NCBI GenBank assembly: GCA_023415375.1 | Contig: JAEZKW010000047.1 | Coordinates: forward strand, 1-11,313 | Origin: Bacillota bacterium | GTDB lineage: Bacteria; Bacillota; UBA4882; UBA8346 | Direction of reading: 5' to 3' | Length of the DNA: 11,313 nt | Shown here: positions 1 through 7,023 of the stretch, piece by piece | How the letters are laid out: every line of letters begins with the position of its first letter | Position numbering within the stretch: position 1 is the stretch's first letter | Position numbers and translations under genes: made by a program | The notes under the pieces: generated by a model | Seen by the model: only the letters and a program-made list of their open reading frames with translations | The model's database searches: none | What the model was told of the DNA's origin: nothing

Positions 1-902
1 CCCGGGAAATTACGGACCAAAAGATTGCCAAAATCACTTTGCTTGGAGATGAGAAGCAAGTTAAGGCGCAGGCTGGGAACTTAGGAATTAATCTTTCCGA
101 TGTGGAGATTCTCTCGCCTCAGGACTACCCAAAGCAGGCTTCTTTTGTGGAAACGCTATATAATTTGAGAAAAGATAAGGGAATGACGCTAACTGAAGCA
201 GAGAAATTAGTAATAAACCCCTTATATTTCGGAACCATGATGGTGTATTCCGGTGAAGTGGACGGGATGGTGGCTGGATCTCTGAGCACCACTGGCGATG
301 TACTCCGGCCAGCGCTGCAAATCATTAAAACAAGTAAAATGTTTAAAACCGTTTCCGGGGCGTTTTTGATGTTTGTTCCAGGTTGTACACTGGGCCATAA
401 CGGACTTTTTGTATTTGCCGATTGTGCCGTCAATGTAAACCCGGATGCCCGGACGCTTGCCGAAATAGGGATCCAGGCTGCCTATACCGCCAAAGCCCTT
501 ACTAATTTTAGCCCGGTCATTAGTTTTCTTTCCTTTTCAACCAAAGGGAGCGCCAGACATGAAATGGTCGATAAGGTTGTGGAAGCCGTTAAAATCGCCA
601 AAGAATTGGACCCTTCCCTGGAAATCGACGGTGAATTTCAGGTTGACGCCGCTTTGATTGAGGAAGTTGCCCGTCTAAAGGCGCCTGGCAGTTCCGTGGC
701 CGGTCGGGCTAATGTATTAATCTTCCCGGATCTCCAGTCCGGTAATATCGGATATAAACTGGTTGAAAGATTGGGACGGGCCACAGCCGTGGGACCCATT
801 CTTCAGGGATTGGCTAAACCGGTCAATGATTTGTCGCGGGGATGTAATGTTCAAGATATCGTTGATATGGTGGCAATTACTTCGGTACAGGCGATGAATT
901 AG
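1..902 (+). CDS. pta: phosphate acetyltransferase, 5'-truncated by window edge
   Basis: Interconverts acetyl-CoA plus phosphate and acetyl phosphate plus CoA in the cytoplasm; with acetate kinase it makes ATP and acetate. The frame is open from the left edge (first full codon at base 3), giving 299 visible residues. The family is about 325-335 aa, so roughly 30 N-terminal residues lie outside the window. Seen in the protein are the family blocks LSFSTKGSARHE, DGEFQVDAA, NVLIFPDLQSGNIGYKL and the C-terminal GPILQGLAKPVNDLSRGC. These match the PTA_PTB family and favour acetyl- over butyryl-transferase. The apparent internal TTG at 39 is not a start: the homologous sequence ITDQKIAKITLLGDE is already running before it. 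No acetate kinase gene follows within the window; a GNAT gene follows after 33 bp and is probably cotranscribed. Sure of the family; substrate is inferred. Confidence 0.95.
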   Translation, partial: REITDQKIAKITLLGDEKQVKAQAGNLGINLSDVEILSPQDYPKQASFVETLYNLRKDKGMTLTEAEKLVINPLYFGTMMVYSGEVDGMVAGSLSTTGDVLRPALQIIKTSKMFKTVSGAFLMFVPGCTLGHNGLFVFADCAVNVNPDARTLAEIGIQAAYTAKALTNFSPVISFLSFSTKGSARHEMVDKVVEAVKIAKELDPSLEIDGEFQVDAALIEEVARLKAPGSSVAGRANVLIFPDLQSGNIGYKLVERLGRATAVGPILQGLAKPVNDLSRGCNVQDIVDMVAITSVQAMN

Positions 903-935
903 GCAATAACGGATTAAAAATAGGAGTGATCAAGA

Positions 936-1394
936 ATGAGTCTTTCGATTCGAGAAATGGAAGAGTGGGATATCCCTGTGGTATGTGATTTGATGTTTGA
1001 ATTAACCGGCCATCCCATCAGTCACGAAGGGATGAAAAACCGCTTAGATCTAGTTAAAAACAGTCCCATTGAAGAGCTATATGTTTGTGAAGTCATCTCC
1101 AATGGCGATGGTGGAAAAGTGGCTGGGGTCTTTGGCTTTCGAATCCGGGAAAATCTTGAGGAAGCAAGCAGGTTTGGTGAAATATCGGTCATAGTAACCA
1201 ACGCCGCCAGCCGGAGGTTTGGTATTGGCAGAGCTATGATGGAATATGCCGAAAAACGAGCCAAGGAAAAAGGATGCATCGGAACTTGGCTCGTTTCGGG
1301 TTTTGGTCGCGAAGAAGAAGCTCATCGTTTTTATCAAAATCTAGGATACAAAGTAAATGGCTACCGGTTTATTAAACCTTTTGAAGAGGAATGA
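936..1394 (+). CDS. GNAT-family N-acetyltransferase
   Basis: A 152-residue cytoplasmic protein that should transfer an acetyl group from acetyl-CoA to an amine; the substrate cannot be read from the sequence. The acetyl-CoA pyrophosphate-binding motif A is seen at about residues 93-99 (RRFGIGR), preceded by the strand FGEISVIVTNAASR. It is followed by the helix MMEYAEKRAKEKG and by the C-terminal block AHRFYQNLGYKVNGYRFIK, the usual GNAT end. The ATG at 936 is preceded by AGGAGTG at the right distance, so the start is well supported. It lies 33 bp after pta with no terminator between, suggesting readthrough from the pta promoter. The 3' end converges with the aminotransferase gene, the two stop codons being 12 bp apart. 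Whether it is functionally linked to acetyl-CoA metabolism is unknown. Family call is firm, function open. Confidence 0.9.
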   Translation: MSLSIREMEEWDIPVVCDLMFELTGHPISHEGMKNRLDLVKNSPIEELYVCEVISNGDGGKVAGVFGFRIRENLEEASRFGEISVIVTNAASRRFGIGRAMMEYAEKRAKEKGCIGTWLVSGFGREEEAHRFYQNLGYKVNGYRFIKPFEEE

Positions 1395-1406
1395 TTTTTT
1401 TTATTG

Positions 1407-2633
1407 TCATTCCCCTAATATTTCTTTCAACTCATCCACCACATATTCCACTTGTTCATCTTCAAGCAAGGTATGGAGGGGTAAGGTTATTTCATTCCGG
1501 TATTGGGCAAAGGAGTTGGGGTAGTTGCGGATATCAAACCCGAGTTTCCGGTAGGCGGTATGCATCGGCAGGGGTTTGTAATGGACGTTGGTGGCAATTC
1601 CCCTTTCAGCCATTACTTTGATCACTGCATTGCGATAGGCTTCATCCTTGCCGCGCAATCGAATCAGATAGAGGTGTCCGTTGGATGAAACATCAGCGGT
1701 GAAATGTTTTAAAATATCAAGATTGCAATTTTTTAAAGCCTGGTCATACATTTCAATAATCCGCTTTCTTCTCTGCAAGATTTTAGGGTATCTTTGCAAC
1801 TGCCCCAATCCTAATGCGGCCATAATATCGGTCATATTACATTTATAAGCCGGGTAAACGATATCGTATTCCCAGGCCCCGCCTTTTGTCTTAGCCAGGG
1901 CATCCTTTGATTGACCATGCAAGGATAAAAGCATTAATTCATGGTAGAGTTCCCCGTTATCAATCCCGGGGATATCCCGCCAGGTAACCGCGCCGCCTTC
2001 AGCTGTAGTCAGGTTCTTCACCGCATGAAAAGAGAAACAAGTAAAGTCGGCAATTTCTCCGCTTTTTTTCCCTTTATAAATTGATCCGAAAGAATGAGCT
2101 GCATCTGCCAGGATGGTAACCCTGCCGATTGCCGATTGTAAATGATTAGCCGGCTTAAATAGGTGTTTTTTGGCTTCAACGATTTCGAATAACCGTTCAT
2201 AATCACAGATCACTCCGGCGATATCGACGGGGATGACGGCCTTGGTTTTTTCAGTGATGGCTTGTTCCAATTGGTGGTAATCCATATGATAGGAATCTTT
2301 TGCAGTATCGATAAGAACGATTTTTGCTCCCACATGATGAATTACACTGGCCGATGCTGTATATGTATAGGCCGAAGTAATCACTTCATCGCCCTCGCCC
2401 ACACCGAGGAGTCTTAAAGTAAGCTCCATTGCCGCAGTGGCTGAATTTAAGCAAACGGCAGTCGTGGTATGGGTATATTCGGCTATTCTTTTCTCGAATT
2501 CTTTTGTCTTCGGGCCGGTCGTAATCCAGCCGGATTTCAGCGTATCAACGACTTCATTAATTTCAATATCGGTGATATCCGGAGGCGAGAAAGGGATATT
2601 CATTCGAAGTAATTTTGGCGTCGTATTGATCAT
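1407..2633 (-). CDS. DegT/DnrJ/EryC1/StrS family PLP-dependent aminotransferase (ArnB/PseC-like)
   Basis: A 408-residue fold-type I, PLP-dependent aminotransferase of the family that aminates nucleotide-linked keto-sugars for cell-surface glycans or secondary metabolites. Seen are the N-terminal block IPFSPPDI...LKSGWITTGP, the cofactor-binding region AVCLNSATAAMEL, the aspartate of ADAAHSFGS (about residue 177) and the Schiff-base lysine K206 in FSFHAVKNLTTAEGG. The C-terminal LPMHTAYRK...LPLHTLL blocks also fit. A lysine rather than histidine at 206 argues for an active enzyme, not a dehydratase relative. The ATG at 2633 is chosen because AGGGGAG lies upstream. The internal ATG at 2603 (residue 11) would give the more usual MNIPFSPPDI beginning but has no clear ribosome binding site. 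No sugar-nucleotide genes flank it: it stands alone, divergent from guaA and convergent with the GNAT gene. Sugar substrate unknown. Confidence 0.9.
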   Translation of the reverse strand: MINTTPKLLRMNIPFSPPDITDIEINEVVDTLKSGWITTGPKTKEFEKRIAEYTHTTTAVCLNSATAAMELTLRLLGVGEGDEVITSAYTYTASASVIHHVGAKIVLIDTAKDSYHMDYHQLEQAITEKTKAVIPVDIAGVICDYERLFEIVEAKKHLFKPANHLQSAIGRVTILADAAHSFGSIYKGKKSGEIADFTCFSFHAVKNLTTAEGGAVTWRDIPGIDNGELYHELMLLSLHGQSKDALAKTKGGAWEYDIVYPAYKCNMTDIMAALGLGQLQRYPKILQRRKRIIEMYDQALKNCNLDILKHFTADVSSNGHLYLIRLRGKDEAYRNAVIKVMAERGIATNVHYKPLPMHTAYRKLGFDIRNYPNSFAQYRNEITLPLHTLLEDEQVEYVVDELKEILGE

Positions 2634-2724
2634 GATCGATATTCTCCCCTGAAGTTTAATGAATTATTATTTTTAAGAAGTTTGTAAACTGCGATTTAAA
2701 ATTGTCCAGGCTCTAGTTAGCTCA

Positions 2725-2752
2725 AGTATAACACTATTTCCATTTGTGACAA
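2725..2752 (-). promoter_or_regulatory. sigma-A type promoter for the aminotransferase gene
   Basis: On the minus strand TTGTCA (2752-2747) is followed after 16 bp by TATACT (2730-2725). A TG one base before the -10 makes it an extended -10. Transcription would begin near 2718 and leave an untranslated leader of about 85 nt before the ATG at 2633. Inferred from consensus match and position. Confidence 0.65.
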
Positions 2753-2765
2753 TATCAATATTATA

Positions 2766-2800
2766 ATTTGAGTTTAATTTTTATAAATATCCGCTCAAAT
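2766..2800. repeat. inverted repeat between the divergent aminotransferase and guaA promoters
   Basis: ATTTGAG (2766-2772) is repeated inverted as CTCAAAT (2794-2800). The half-site centres are 28 bp apart and the 21-bp spacer is AT-rich. The repeat lies between the two back-to-back -35 elements. It could be an operator shared by the divergent promoters, or chance in AT-rich DNA. Confidence 0.4.
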
Positions 2801-2801
2801 A

Positions 2802-2831
2802 TTGTTTTTAAAATCCCCAATCTGTTATAAT
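2802..2831 (+). promoter_or_regulatory. sigma-A type promoter for guaA
   Basis: TTGTTT (2802-2807), an 18-bp spacer, then a perfect TATAAT (2826-2831) with an upstream TG extended -10 element (2823-2824). The expected transcript start is near 2838, leaving a leader of only about 23 nt before the TTG start. That is too short for a purine riboswitch, so none is called. Confidence 0.75.
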
Positions 2832-2860
2832 GAAACAAATCTATCTTTGAGGTGATTTCT

Positions 2861-4729
2861 TTGCAAGTGGAAACAATCGCCATTTTAGACTGCGGCGGCC
2901 AATATACCAAGGTGATTGATAGAAAAATCCGTGAAATGTCAGTGAAATCCGAAATCTTTTCTATCAATACACCCGCAGAAAAGTTACGGGATTTTCAAGG
3001 AATCGTTCTTTCCGGGGGACCCGCCAGTGTTTGGAGCGAACAAGCCCTCCGGTATGATCCAAAGGTACTGGAACTTAATATTCCTATCTTAGGTATTTGT
3101 TACGGCATGCAGCTTATCAATCAACACTTCGGCGGTAAAGTCGTACCAGGACATACCACTGAATACGGGGAAACAGTTATCGATATTAAGCCGGATTGTC
3201 CATTATTTGCGGGCCTTGAGGCTAAACAACAAGTCCTGATGAGCCACGGCGATTCAGTGGTGGAGCTCGCCAAGGGATTTCAGGTGGCGGCCAACTCGCG
3301 CACGCGCGTCGGAGATGTTTATGCAGCCATCTACGACCCGAAACGCAAGATTTACGGGGTACAGTTTCATCCGGAAGTCGATTTAACAGCGAACGGCCAA
3401 CAAATCATGAAAAATTTCCTGATGGGCATCTGTGGACTCTCCGGCAATTACCGCTTGGAGGATCGCATCGATACTGCCATCGCCAAGATAAGGGAAAAAG
3501 TGGGGGATCAAAAAATATTGGTCCTGGTAAGCGGCGGGGTTGATTCAGCAGTAAGCGCAGCATTGCTTGTTAAAGCGCTAAACCCGGATAATGTCTATGC
3601 AATTCATATCGATCACGGTCTGATGCGGAAAAACGAAAGCGATTTGGTTTGCGAAAACCTAAAAGCATTAGGACTCAAAAATTTGATTCGTGAAAATGCC
3701 GAAACCACTTTTTTCAATAGTGTAATTGAAGTTGGCGATCAAAAAATTGGCCCTCTTACCCAGATGGTCGATCCCGAAGCCAAACGCAATTTAATCGGTG
3801 AAGTTTTCATCCAGGTCGTTCGAAAGACTGCAGAGAGTTTGCATCTGGACTTTGATCAAACTTTTTGGGCTCAAGGGACACTGAGGCCGGATCTAATTGA
3901 AAGCGGCAATCCCGATGTAAGCAGTCATGCCCATAAGATTAAAACTCATCATAATGACGTGGATATTGTCCGTAAAGCCCGTGAAAGAGGTCTGGTGGTA
4001 GAGACCAATTGGGACTGGCATAAAGATGAAGTGCGGCAAGTTGCCAGAAGTCTTGGAATCGAGGAGAGTATTGCTTCACGGCAACCCTTCCCGGGTCCTG
4101 GTTTGGCTGTCCGTTTAATGTGTAATGACGGCACGAATGTGGTTACAGCTGAACAGACCAATAAATTTAATCAATTAATGCAACAAATCGGCTCCGGAAA
4201 TGATGGTCAAGTGGTCCCTATTCAAACTGTCGGGGTTCAAGGAGATTGCCGTAGTTACCGCTATTTGGCGGTGGCTTCCGGGCGGGGCATGGACTTCGAT
4301 TGGGACCAGCTCTATCATATTGGGAAAACTCTTCCCAATCAAGTGGACTTCATTAACCGGGTAGCTTATGTTCTCAATCAGAGGAAGCTGGCTGGACCCA
4401 TCAAAACTTTTCCCATGTATATCAATCATGAAAATGTCGACCTGCTCCGTGAAGTGGATGACATTGTCGTTAAAAAACTTAACCGGAAACCCGTAAGTCA
4501 GGTATTTGCAGTACTTCTTCCCATAGGGGTTACCAAAAAATACTCGGTTGCCATTCGGACAATTATTACGAATGATTTTATGACCGGTAGACCGGCCTTT
4601 ATCGGTGGAGATATTTCCAAGGAGTGTATGGCTGAATTAGTTAGAGAAATCGAACAGCAAGTGCCTGAAATTGATTTGGTGCTTTATGATGTAACCAGTA
4701 AACCACCGGCCACGGTTGAATGGCAATAG
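2861..4729 (+). CDS. guaA: GMP synthase (glutamine-hydrolysing), long human-like form
   Basis: Converts XMP, ATP and glutamine to GMP, the last step of guanine nucleotide synthesis. Residue numbers are for the TTG start. The glutaminase domain (1-195) shows Cys80 in LGICYGMQL, with His170 and Glu172 in GVQFHPEV. The ATP-pyrophosphatase domain has the P-loop SGGVDS at 224-229 and then QGTLRPDLIES. The C-terminal dimerisation region starts at PFPGPGLAVR (about 409) and ends TSKPPATVEW. At about 622 aa it is roughly 100 aa longer than ordinary bacterial GuaA. The extra length sits in the C-terminal half, around TVGVQGDCRSYRY and TNDFMTGRPA, and these blocks resemble human GMPS. The TTG at 2861 is chosen because GAGGTGA (2849-2855) is a well-placed ribosome binding site. 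The in-frame GTG at 2852 lies inside that site, and GTG 2867 is a weaker alternative. Monocistronic between its own promoter and terminator. Confidence 0.95.
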   Translation: MQVETIAILDCGGQYTKVIDRKIREMSVKSEIFSINTPAEKLRDFQGIVLSGGPASVWSEQALRYDPKVLELNIPILGICYGMQLINQHFGGKVVPGHTTEYGETVIDIKPDCPLFAGLEAKQQVLMSHGDSVVELAKGFQVAANSRTRVGDVYAAIYDPKRKIYGVQFHPEVDLTANGQQIMKNFLMGICGLSGNYRLEDRIDTAIAKIREKVGDQKILVLVSGGVDSAVSAALLVKALNPDNVYAIHIDHGLMRKNESDLVCENLKALGLKNLIRENAETTFFNSVIEVGDQKIGPLTQMVDPEAKRNLIGEVFIQVVRKTAESLHLDFDQTFWAQGTLRPDLIESGNPDVSSHAHKIKTHHNDVDIVRKARERGLVVETNWDWHKDEVRQVARSLGIEESIASRQPFPGPGLAVRLMCNDGTNVVTAEQTNKFNQLMQQIGSGNDGQVVPIQTVGVQGDCRSYRYLAVASGRGMDFDWDQLYHIGKTLPNQVDFINRVAYVLNQRKLAGPIKTFPMYINHENVDLLREVDDIVVKKLNRKPVSQVFAVLLPIGVTKKYSVAIRTIITNDFMTGRPAFIGGDISKECMAELVREIEQQVPEIDLVLYDVTSKPPATVEWQ

Positions 4730-4826
4730 GCTGTTTTTCAGATTTGCAAACAAAATCTTGACTTTGGTAAGGAACCAAAAAAGTAATCAACAACCTGATA
4801 ATGGCAAATATTTCAAAAAAATTAGT

Positions 4827-4856
4827 AAAAAAGCCTGGTTTACGCCAGGTTTTTTT
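4827..4856 (+). terminator. rho-independent terminator after guaA
   Basis: CCTGG (4834-4838) pairs with CCAGG (4845-4849) around the loop TTTACG. A G-U pair and an A6/T6 extension lengthen the stem, and a run of seven T follows the GC-rich part. It lies about 100 nt after the guaA stop with no gene between. I see nothing else clear between it and 4960. Confidence 0.85.
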
Positions 4857-4960
4857 ATTTTATGAAATTATATTAAAGCCTTCGATGAATTTAGCCGATT
4901 TAACTGTATAGGGTTCATTCACCTTTCAGCAGGAAAATTGGCATAAACAAGGAATTATTT

Positions 4961-5053
4961 ATGGAGAGAATCCGCTTGAAGCAAAGGGAAAAAGCTACGA
5001 TTCAAGAAGGGACAAACGCCTTTGAATCTTTCAAAACTGAGTATGTTTTCTGA
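4961..5053 (+). CDS. possible short ORF (30 aa) overlapping the next gene's start
   Basis: ATG at 4961 is preceded by CAAGGA seven bases upstream, a good ribosome binding site. It opens a 30-codon charged ORF (MERIRLKQREKATIQEG...FKTEYVF) ending in TGA at 5051-5053. It overlaps the start of the following 5022-5717 gene, which is read one base further on. It may be a translationally coupled leader peptide. It may instead be the true N-terminus of that gene separated by a one-base frameshift in the TTTT at 5045-5048. No homology is recognised; coding status is uncertain. Confidence 0.3.
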   Translation: MERIRLKQREKATIQEGTNAFESFKTEYVF

Positions 5054-5717
5054 AGTCAAATGTTCGTACCTGGAGTCCTTTGACAATTTTGATGAACTTG
5101 TCAAACCGGATGAATGGAAATTGGCTAAAACCAGTGAAGATAAAGACGAGCTTTTGGTAAAACCTAAAAGACCCAATCAACTTGAAGATTGGGAGATTCG
5201 ACTATTTCGTGCCAAAAAATTTATATTTTCGATGAATGCTTGTCTGAACTACGAGCAGTTTGTTGGCGTTTTGGAAAGTACCCTAAAAAAATTATCGGCC
5301 TATTTGACTCCAGCCGATATTGTGGCCATGGGGGTTCATGGATATTATTTGTACCCTGTCAGTTCATTACAAGAGTTCTCACAACTGGTTTTTGCCTGGA
5401 GCGACAATTATCTCAATAATGAAGCAAGTCAAGTGGAGATCGGCGATTTAGGAGTTGACGTCGCTTTTCAGGAAGACAGTTTAAAAATCAATATTCTTTG
5501 CAAATTAATTACCAAGGCTGAGTCGGCCAAATATTTTTCAGCCATGGAGACACAAACTTTACCGGAAAAAAATTTAATCATCCATATCCAAGTGTCTTCC
5601 AATGAACCTCTAAAGTTACAAAAATCGATTTCACAGGCATTATCACAAACAATTAAAACTCACGTGTATCAAGCAACCAAATTGATTGAACAACGGCTGG
5701 GAGGTAATCAAAAGTGA
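5022..5717 (+). CDS. hypothetical protein, 231 aa, unrecognised
   Basis: I do not recognise this protein. It is soluble in appearance: no signal peptide, no membrane segment, no obvious catalytic or metal-binding motif. The N-terminal 60 residues are highly charged (FDNFDELVKPDEWKL...KTSEDKDELLVKPKRP). A mixed alpha/beta middle follows, containing LTPADIVAMGVHGYYLYP. The C-terminus begins with the strand EKNLIIHIQVSS and ends in a long helix rich in Gln, Ser and Lys that stops at RLGGNQK. The TTG at 5022 is preceded by AGAAGGG ten bases upstream. The ATG at 5043 (residue 8) has no clear site, so the start is uncertain. A short ORF with a better site begins at 4961 in another frame and may belong to this gene. 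It faces a second unrecognised gene across 93 bp. Codon use looks like its neighbours, so it is probably a real gene. Confidence 0.65.
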   Translation: MNLSKLSMFSEVKCSYLESFDNFDELVKPDEWKLAKTSEDKDELLVKPKRPNQLEDWEIRLFRAKKFIFSMNACLNYEQFVGVLESTLKKLSAYLTPADIVAMGVHGYYLYPVSSLQEFSQLVFAWSDNYLNNEASQVEIGDLGVDVAFQEDSLKINILCKLITKAESAKYFSAMETQTLPEKNLIIHIQVSSNEPLKLQKSISQALSQTIKTHVYQATKLIEQRLGGNQK

Positions 5718-5734
5718 AATTCGTTAAAAACTAA

Positions 5735-5777
5735 AATTTTTATCCCCAGAAACTGCGGAAAATAAAAATTGTTTTTT
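5735..5777 (+). terminator. weak AT-rich terminator candidate between convergent genes
   Basis: AATTTTTAT (5735-5743) pairs with ATAAAAATT (5762-5770). A CC/GG pair can extend the stem inward with a bulge, and GTTTTTT follows at 5771-5777. The stem is mostly A-T, so strength is doubtful. It sits just downstream of the 231-aa gene and beyond the stop of the convergent 195-aa gene. Confidence 0.35.
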
Positions 5778-5810
5778 GGATTTCATTATCCGGCAAATCG
5801 CGACCGAAAA

Positions 5811-6398
5811 CTATTGAGGGAATCTCGTTTGCAACTCTTCTTTTGATAAAACAGTCTTAATACCCATTTGCCCAAAGTCCATGCAATCGTAAATAATAAA
5901 ATCAAACAATTCAAGCATTTTATCTTCAGGTATCCGGCCCACCAGTAAGTCTTCCAACATTTTTTTCTCGTCAACACTTTCTTTGCAAATATAATACCTT
6001 GCGCCATATCGGGGAATAATTGCTTGGAATGAACTATCTTTCCATATTTGATCGGGGATATATGCAAATATATGGTAAGCCGTATACGTCTTATTTACAT
6101 TGAAAATTCCGAGCAGGCCCCGGCTATCTTTGGCTTCGGAAGTTTGATGGAGATAGCTGATTCCCATTTCCCCGAGATTCCTTAAAAGGTTTTTAGCGGC
6201 ATTTTCGATTTCCACCGGAGTCGGTAAGTTGGTGAAGAGACTATCGAATTCCAGAAAAAGACCGCTTTGTTGTTTTAGTGAAGATAAAAGTTGGTAGCTT
6301 TTAGACATACCCGGTTTATTGGGATAAGATACAAAAAAGCGTGCAATTTTAAGGTCTTTGCTATCTTTGATAGTAAATTCTTTGTTATGAAAGGCCAT
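5811..6398 (-). CDS. hypothetical protein, 195 aa, unrecognised
   Basis: I do not recognise this protein. It has no signal peptide or membrane segment and looks like a small cytoplasmic alpha/beta protein. Features to see are the basic strand KIARFFVSYPNKPG near residues 17-30 and the helix PVEIENAAKNLLRNLGEMG in the middle. An aromatic stretch TYTAYHIFAYIPDQIW follows, and the acidic C-terminal half contains EDLLVGRIPEDKMLELFDF. The ATG at 6398 has GAGGTG about six bases upstream and a good promoter behind it, so start and expression are well supported. It is divergent from the YjbQ gene and convergent with the unrecognised 231-aa gene. Two Cys occur, too few for a metal site to be proposed. 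Function unknown. Confidence 0.75.
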   Translation of the reverse strand: MAFHNKEFTIKDSKDLKIARFFVSYPNKPGMSKSYQLLSSLKQQSGLFLEFDSLFTNLPTPVEIENAAKNLLRNLGEMGISYLHQTSEAKDSRGLLGIFNVNKTYTAYHIFAYIPDQIWKDSSFQAIIPRYGARYYICKESVDEKKMLEDLLVGRIPEDKMLELFDFIIYDCMDFGQMGIKTVLSKEELQTRFPQ

Positions 6399-6425
6399 CT
6401 TTACACCTCGGATTTTTTAATTATT

Positions 6426-6453
6426 ATTATATCATTTGGTGAATAAATAGCAA
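6426..6453 (-). promoter_or_regulatory. sigma-A type promoter for the 195-aa gene
   Basis: On the minus strand TTGCTA (6453-6448), a 16-bp spacer, and a perfect TATAAT (6431-6426) with an upstream TG extended -10. The transcript would start near 6419, about 21 nt before the ATG. I see no equally good promoter for the divergent YjbQ gene in this 71-bp gap. Confidence 0.7.
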
Positions 6454-6469
6454 TATAAGGGGGATTAAA

Positions 6470-6889
6470 GTGAAATCATACCGGAAAGAGTTATGGTTTA
6501 ATACGAAGGAAAGAGTAGAATTTGTGAATATTACCCAGGAAGTAAATCAAGTATTAAAGGAAAGCGAAATTAAGGAAGGACTTTGTCTGGTTAATGCCAT
6601 GCATATTACAGCCAGTGTTTTCATTAATGATCATGAATCCGGGCTTTGGAACGATTATCAAAATTGGTTGGAAACTCTAGCTCCGCACAATCCTACATCT
6701 CGGTACATGCACAACCGTACTGGTGAAGATAATGGTGATGCTCATCTCAAAAGACAGGTAATGGGCAGGGAAGTTGTAGTGGCAGTAACCGAAGGCAGGC
6801 TGGACTTTGGACCATGGGAACAAATATTTTATGGAGAGTTTGATGGGAAACGCCCCAAAAGAGTGCTGGTGAAGATCATCGGGGAGTGA
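6470..6889 (+). CDS. YjbQ/UPF0047 family protein (secondary thiamine-phosphate synthase enzyme family)
   Basis: A 139-residue compact protein of the widespread YjbQ (UPF0047, TIGR00149) family. Members can provide weak thiamine-phosphate synthase activity, but their main physiological role is not settled. Seen in order are HITASVFINDHESGLW (residues 45-60), with the His and acidic residues of the putative site, then RYMHNRTGEDNGDAHLKRQVMG (78-99) and TEGRLDFGPWEQIFYGEFDG (107-126), ending RVLVKIIGE. This is the full family pattern and length, with no truncation. The GTG at 6470 follows AAGGGGG with a six-base spacer. The gene stands between a divergent unrecognised gene and a secreted DUF4139 protein, with no thiamine gene or TPP riboswitch nearby. 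The family call is firm, the thiamine role is not. Confidence 0.93.
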   Translation: MKSYRKELWFNTKERVEFVNITQEVNQVLKESEIKEGLCLVNAMHITASVFINDHESGLWNDYQNWLETLAPHNPTSRYMHNRTGEDNGDAHLKRQVMGREVVVAVTEGRLDFGPWEQIFYGEFDGKRPKRVLVKIIGE

Positions 6890-7023
6890 GCAGCTTTAGC
6901 ATTTTAAGGGATTTAGAAAGTCGATGGGTAAAAAAGCCAATTCTAAAATCGGCAGGAATTTATTAAATGATCCCTAAATATTCAAAAAAGATACTTGAGA
7001 TTTAAATAAGGGGGAAGACGAGA

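Noticed and set aside
1022..1337. Minus-strand open frames of 85-86 codons across the GNAT gene
   Set aside because: They are antisense shadows of a clear GNAT gene, without ribosome binding sites or recognisable products.
1388..1413. GGAATGA / TCATTCC inverted repeat spanning both stop codons of the convergent GNAT and aminotransferase genes, with T8 between the arms
   Set aside because: Looks like a bidirectional terminator at first, but the T run is in the loop, not after the stem, on either strand. The 7-bp match is partly forced by two TGA stops facing each other.
2838..2860. Purine riboswitch upstream of guaA
   Set aside because: The promoter leaves only about 23 nt of leader, and no aptamer-like conserved bases are seen between 2634 and 2860.
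4739..4826. Possible promoter TTGACT near 4758 after guaA
   Set aside because: No -10 element at an acceptable spacing, and the strong terminator at 4827-4856 would stop any transcript from it.
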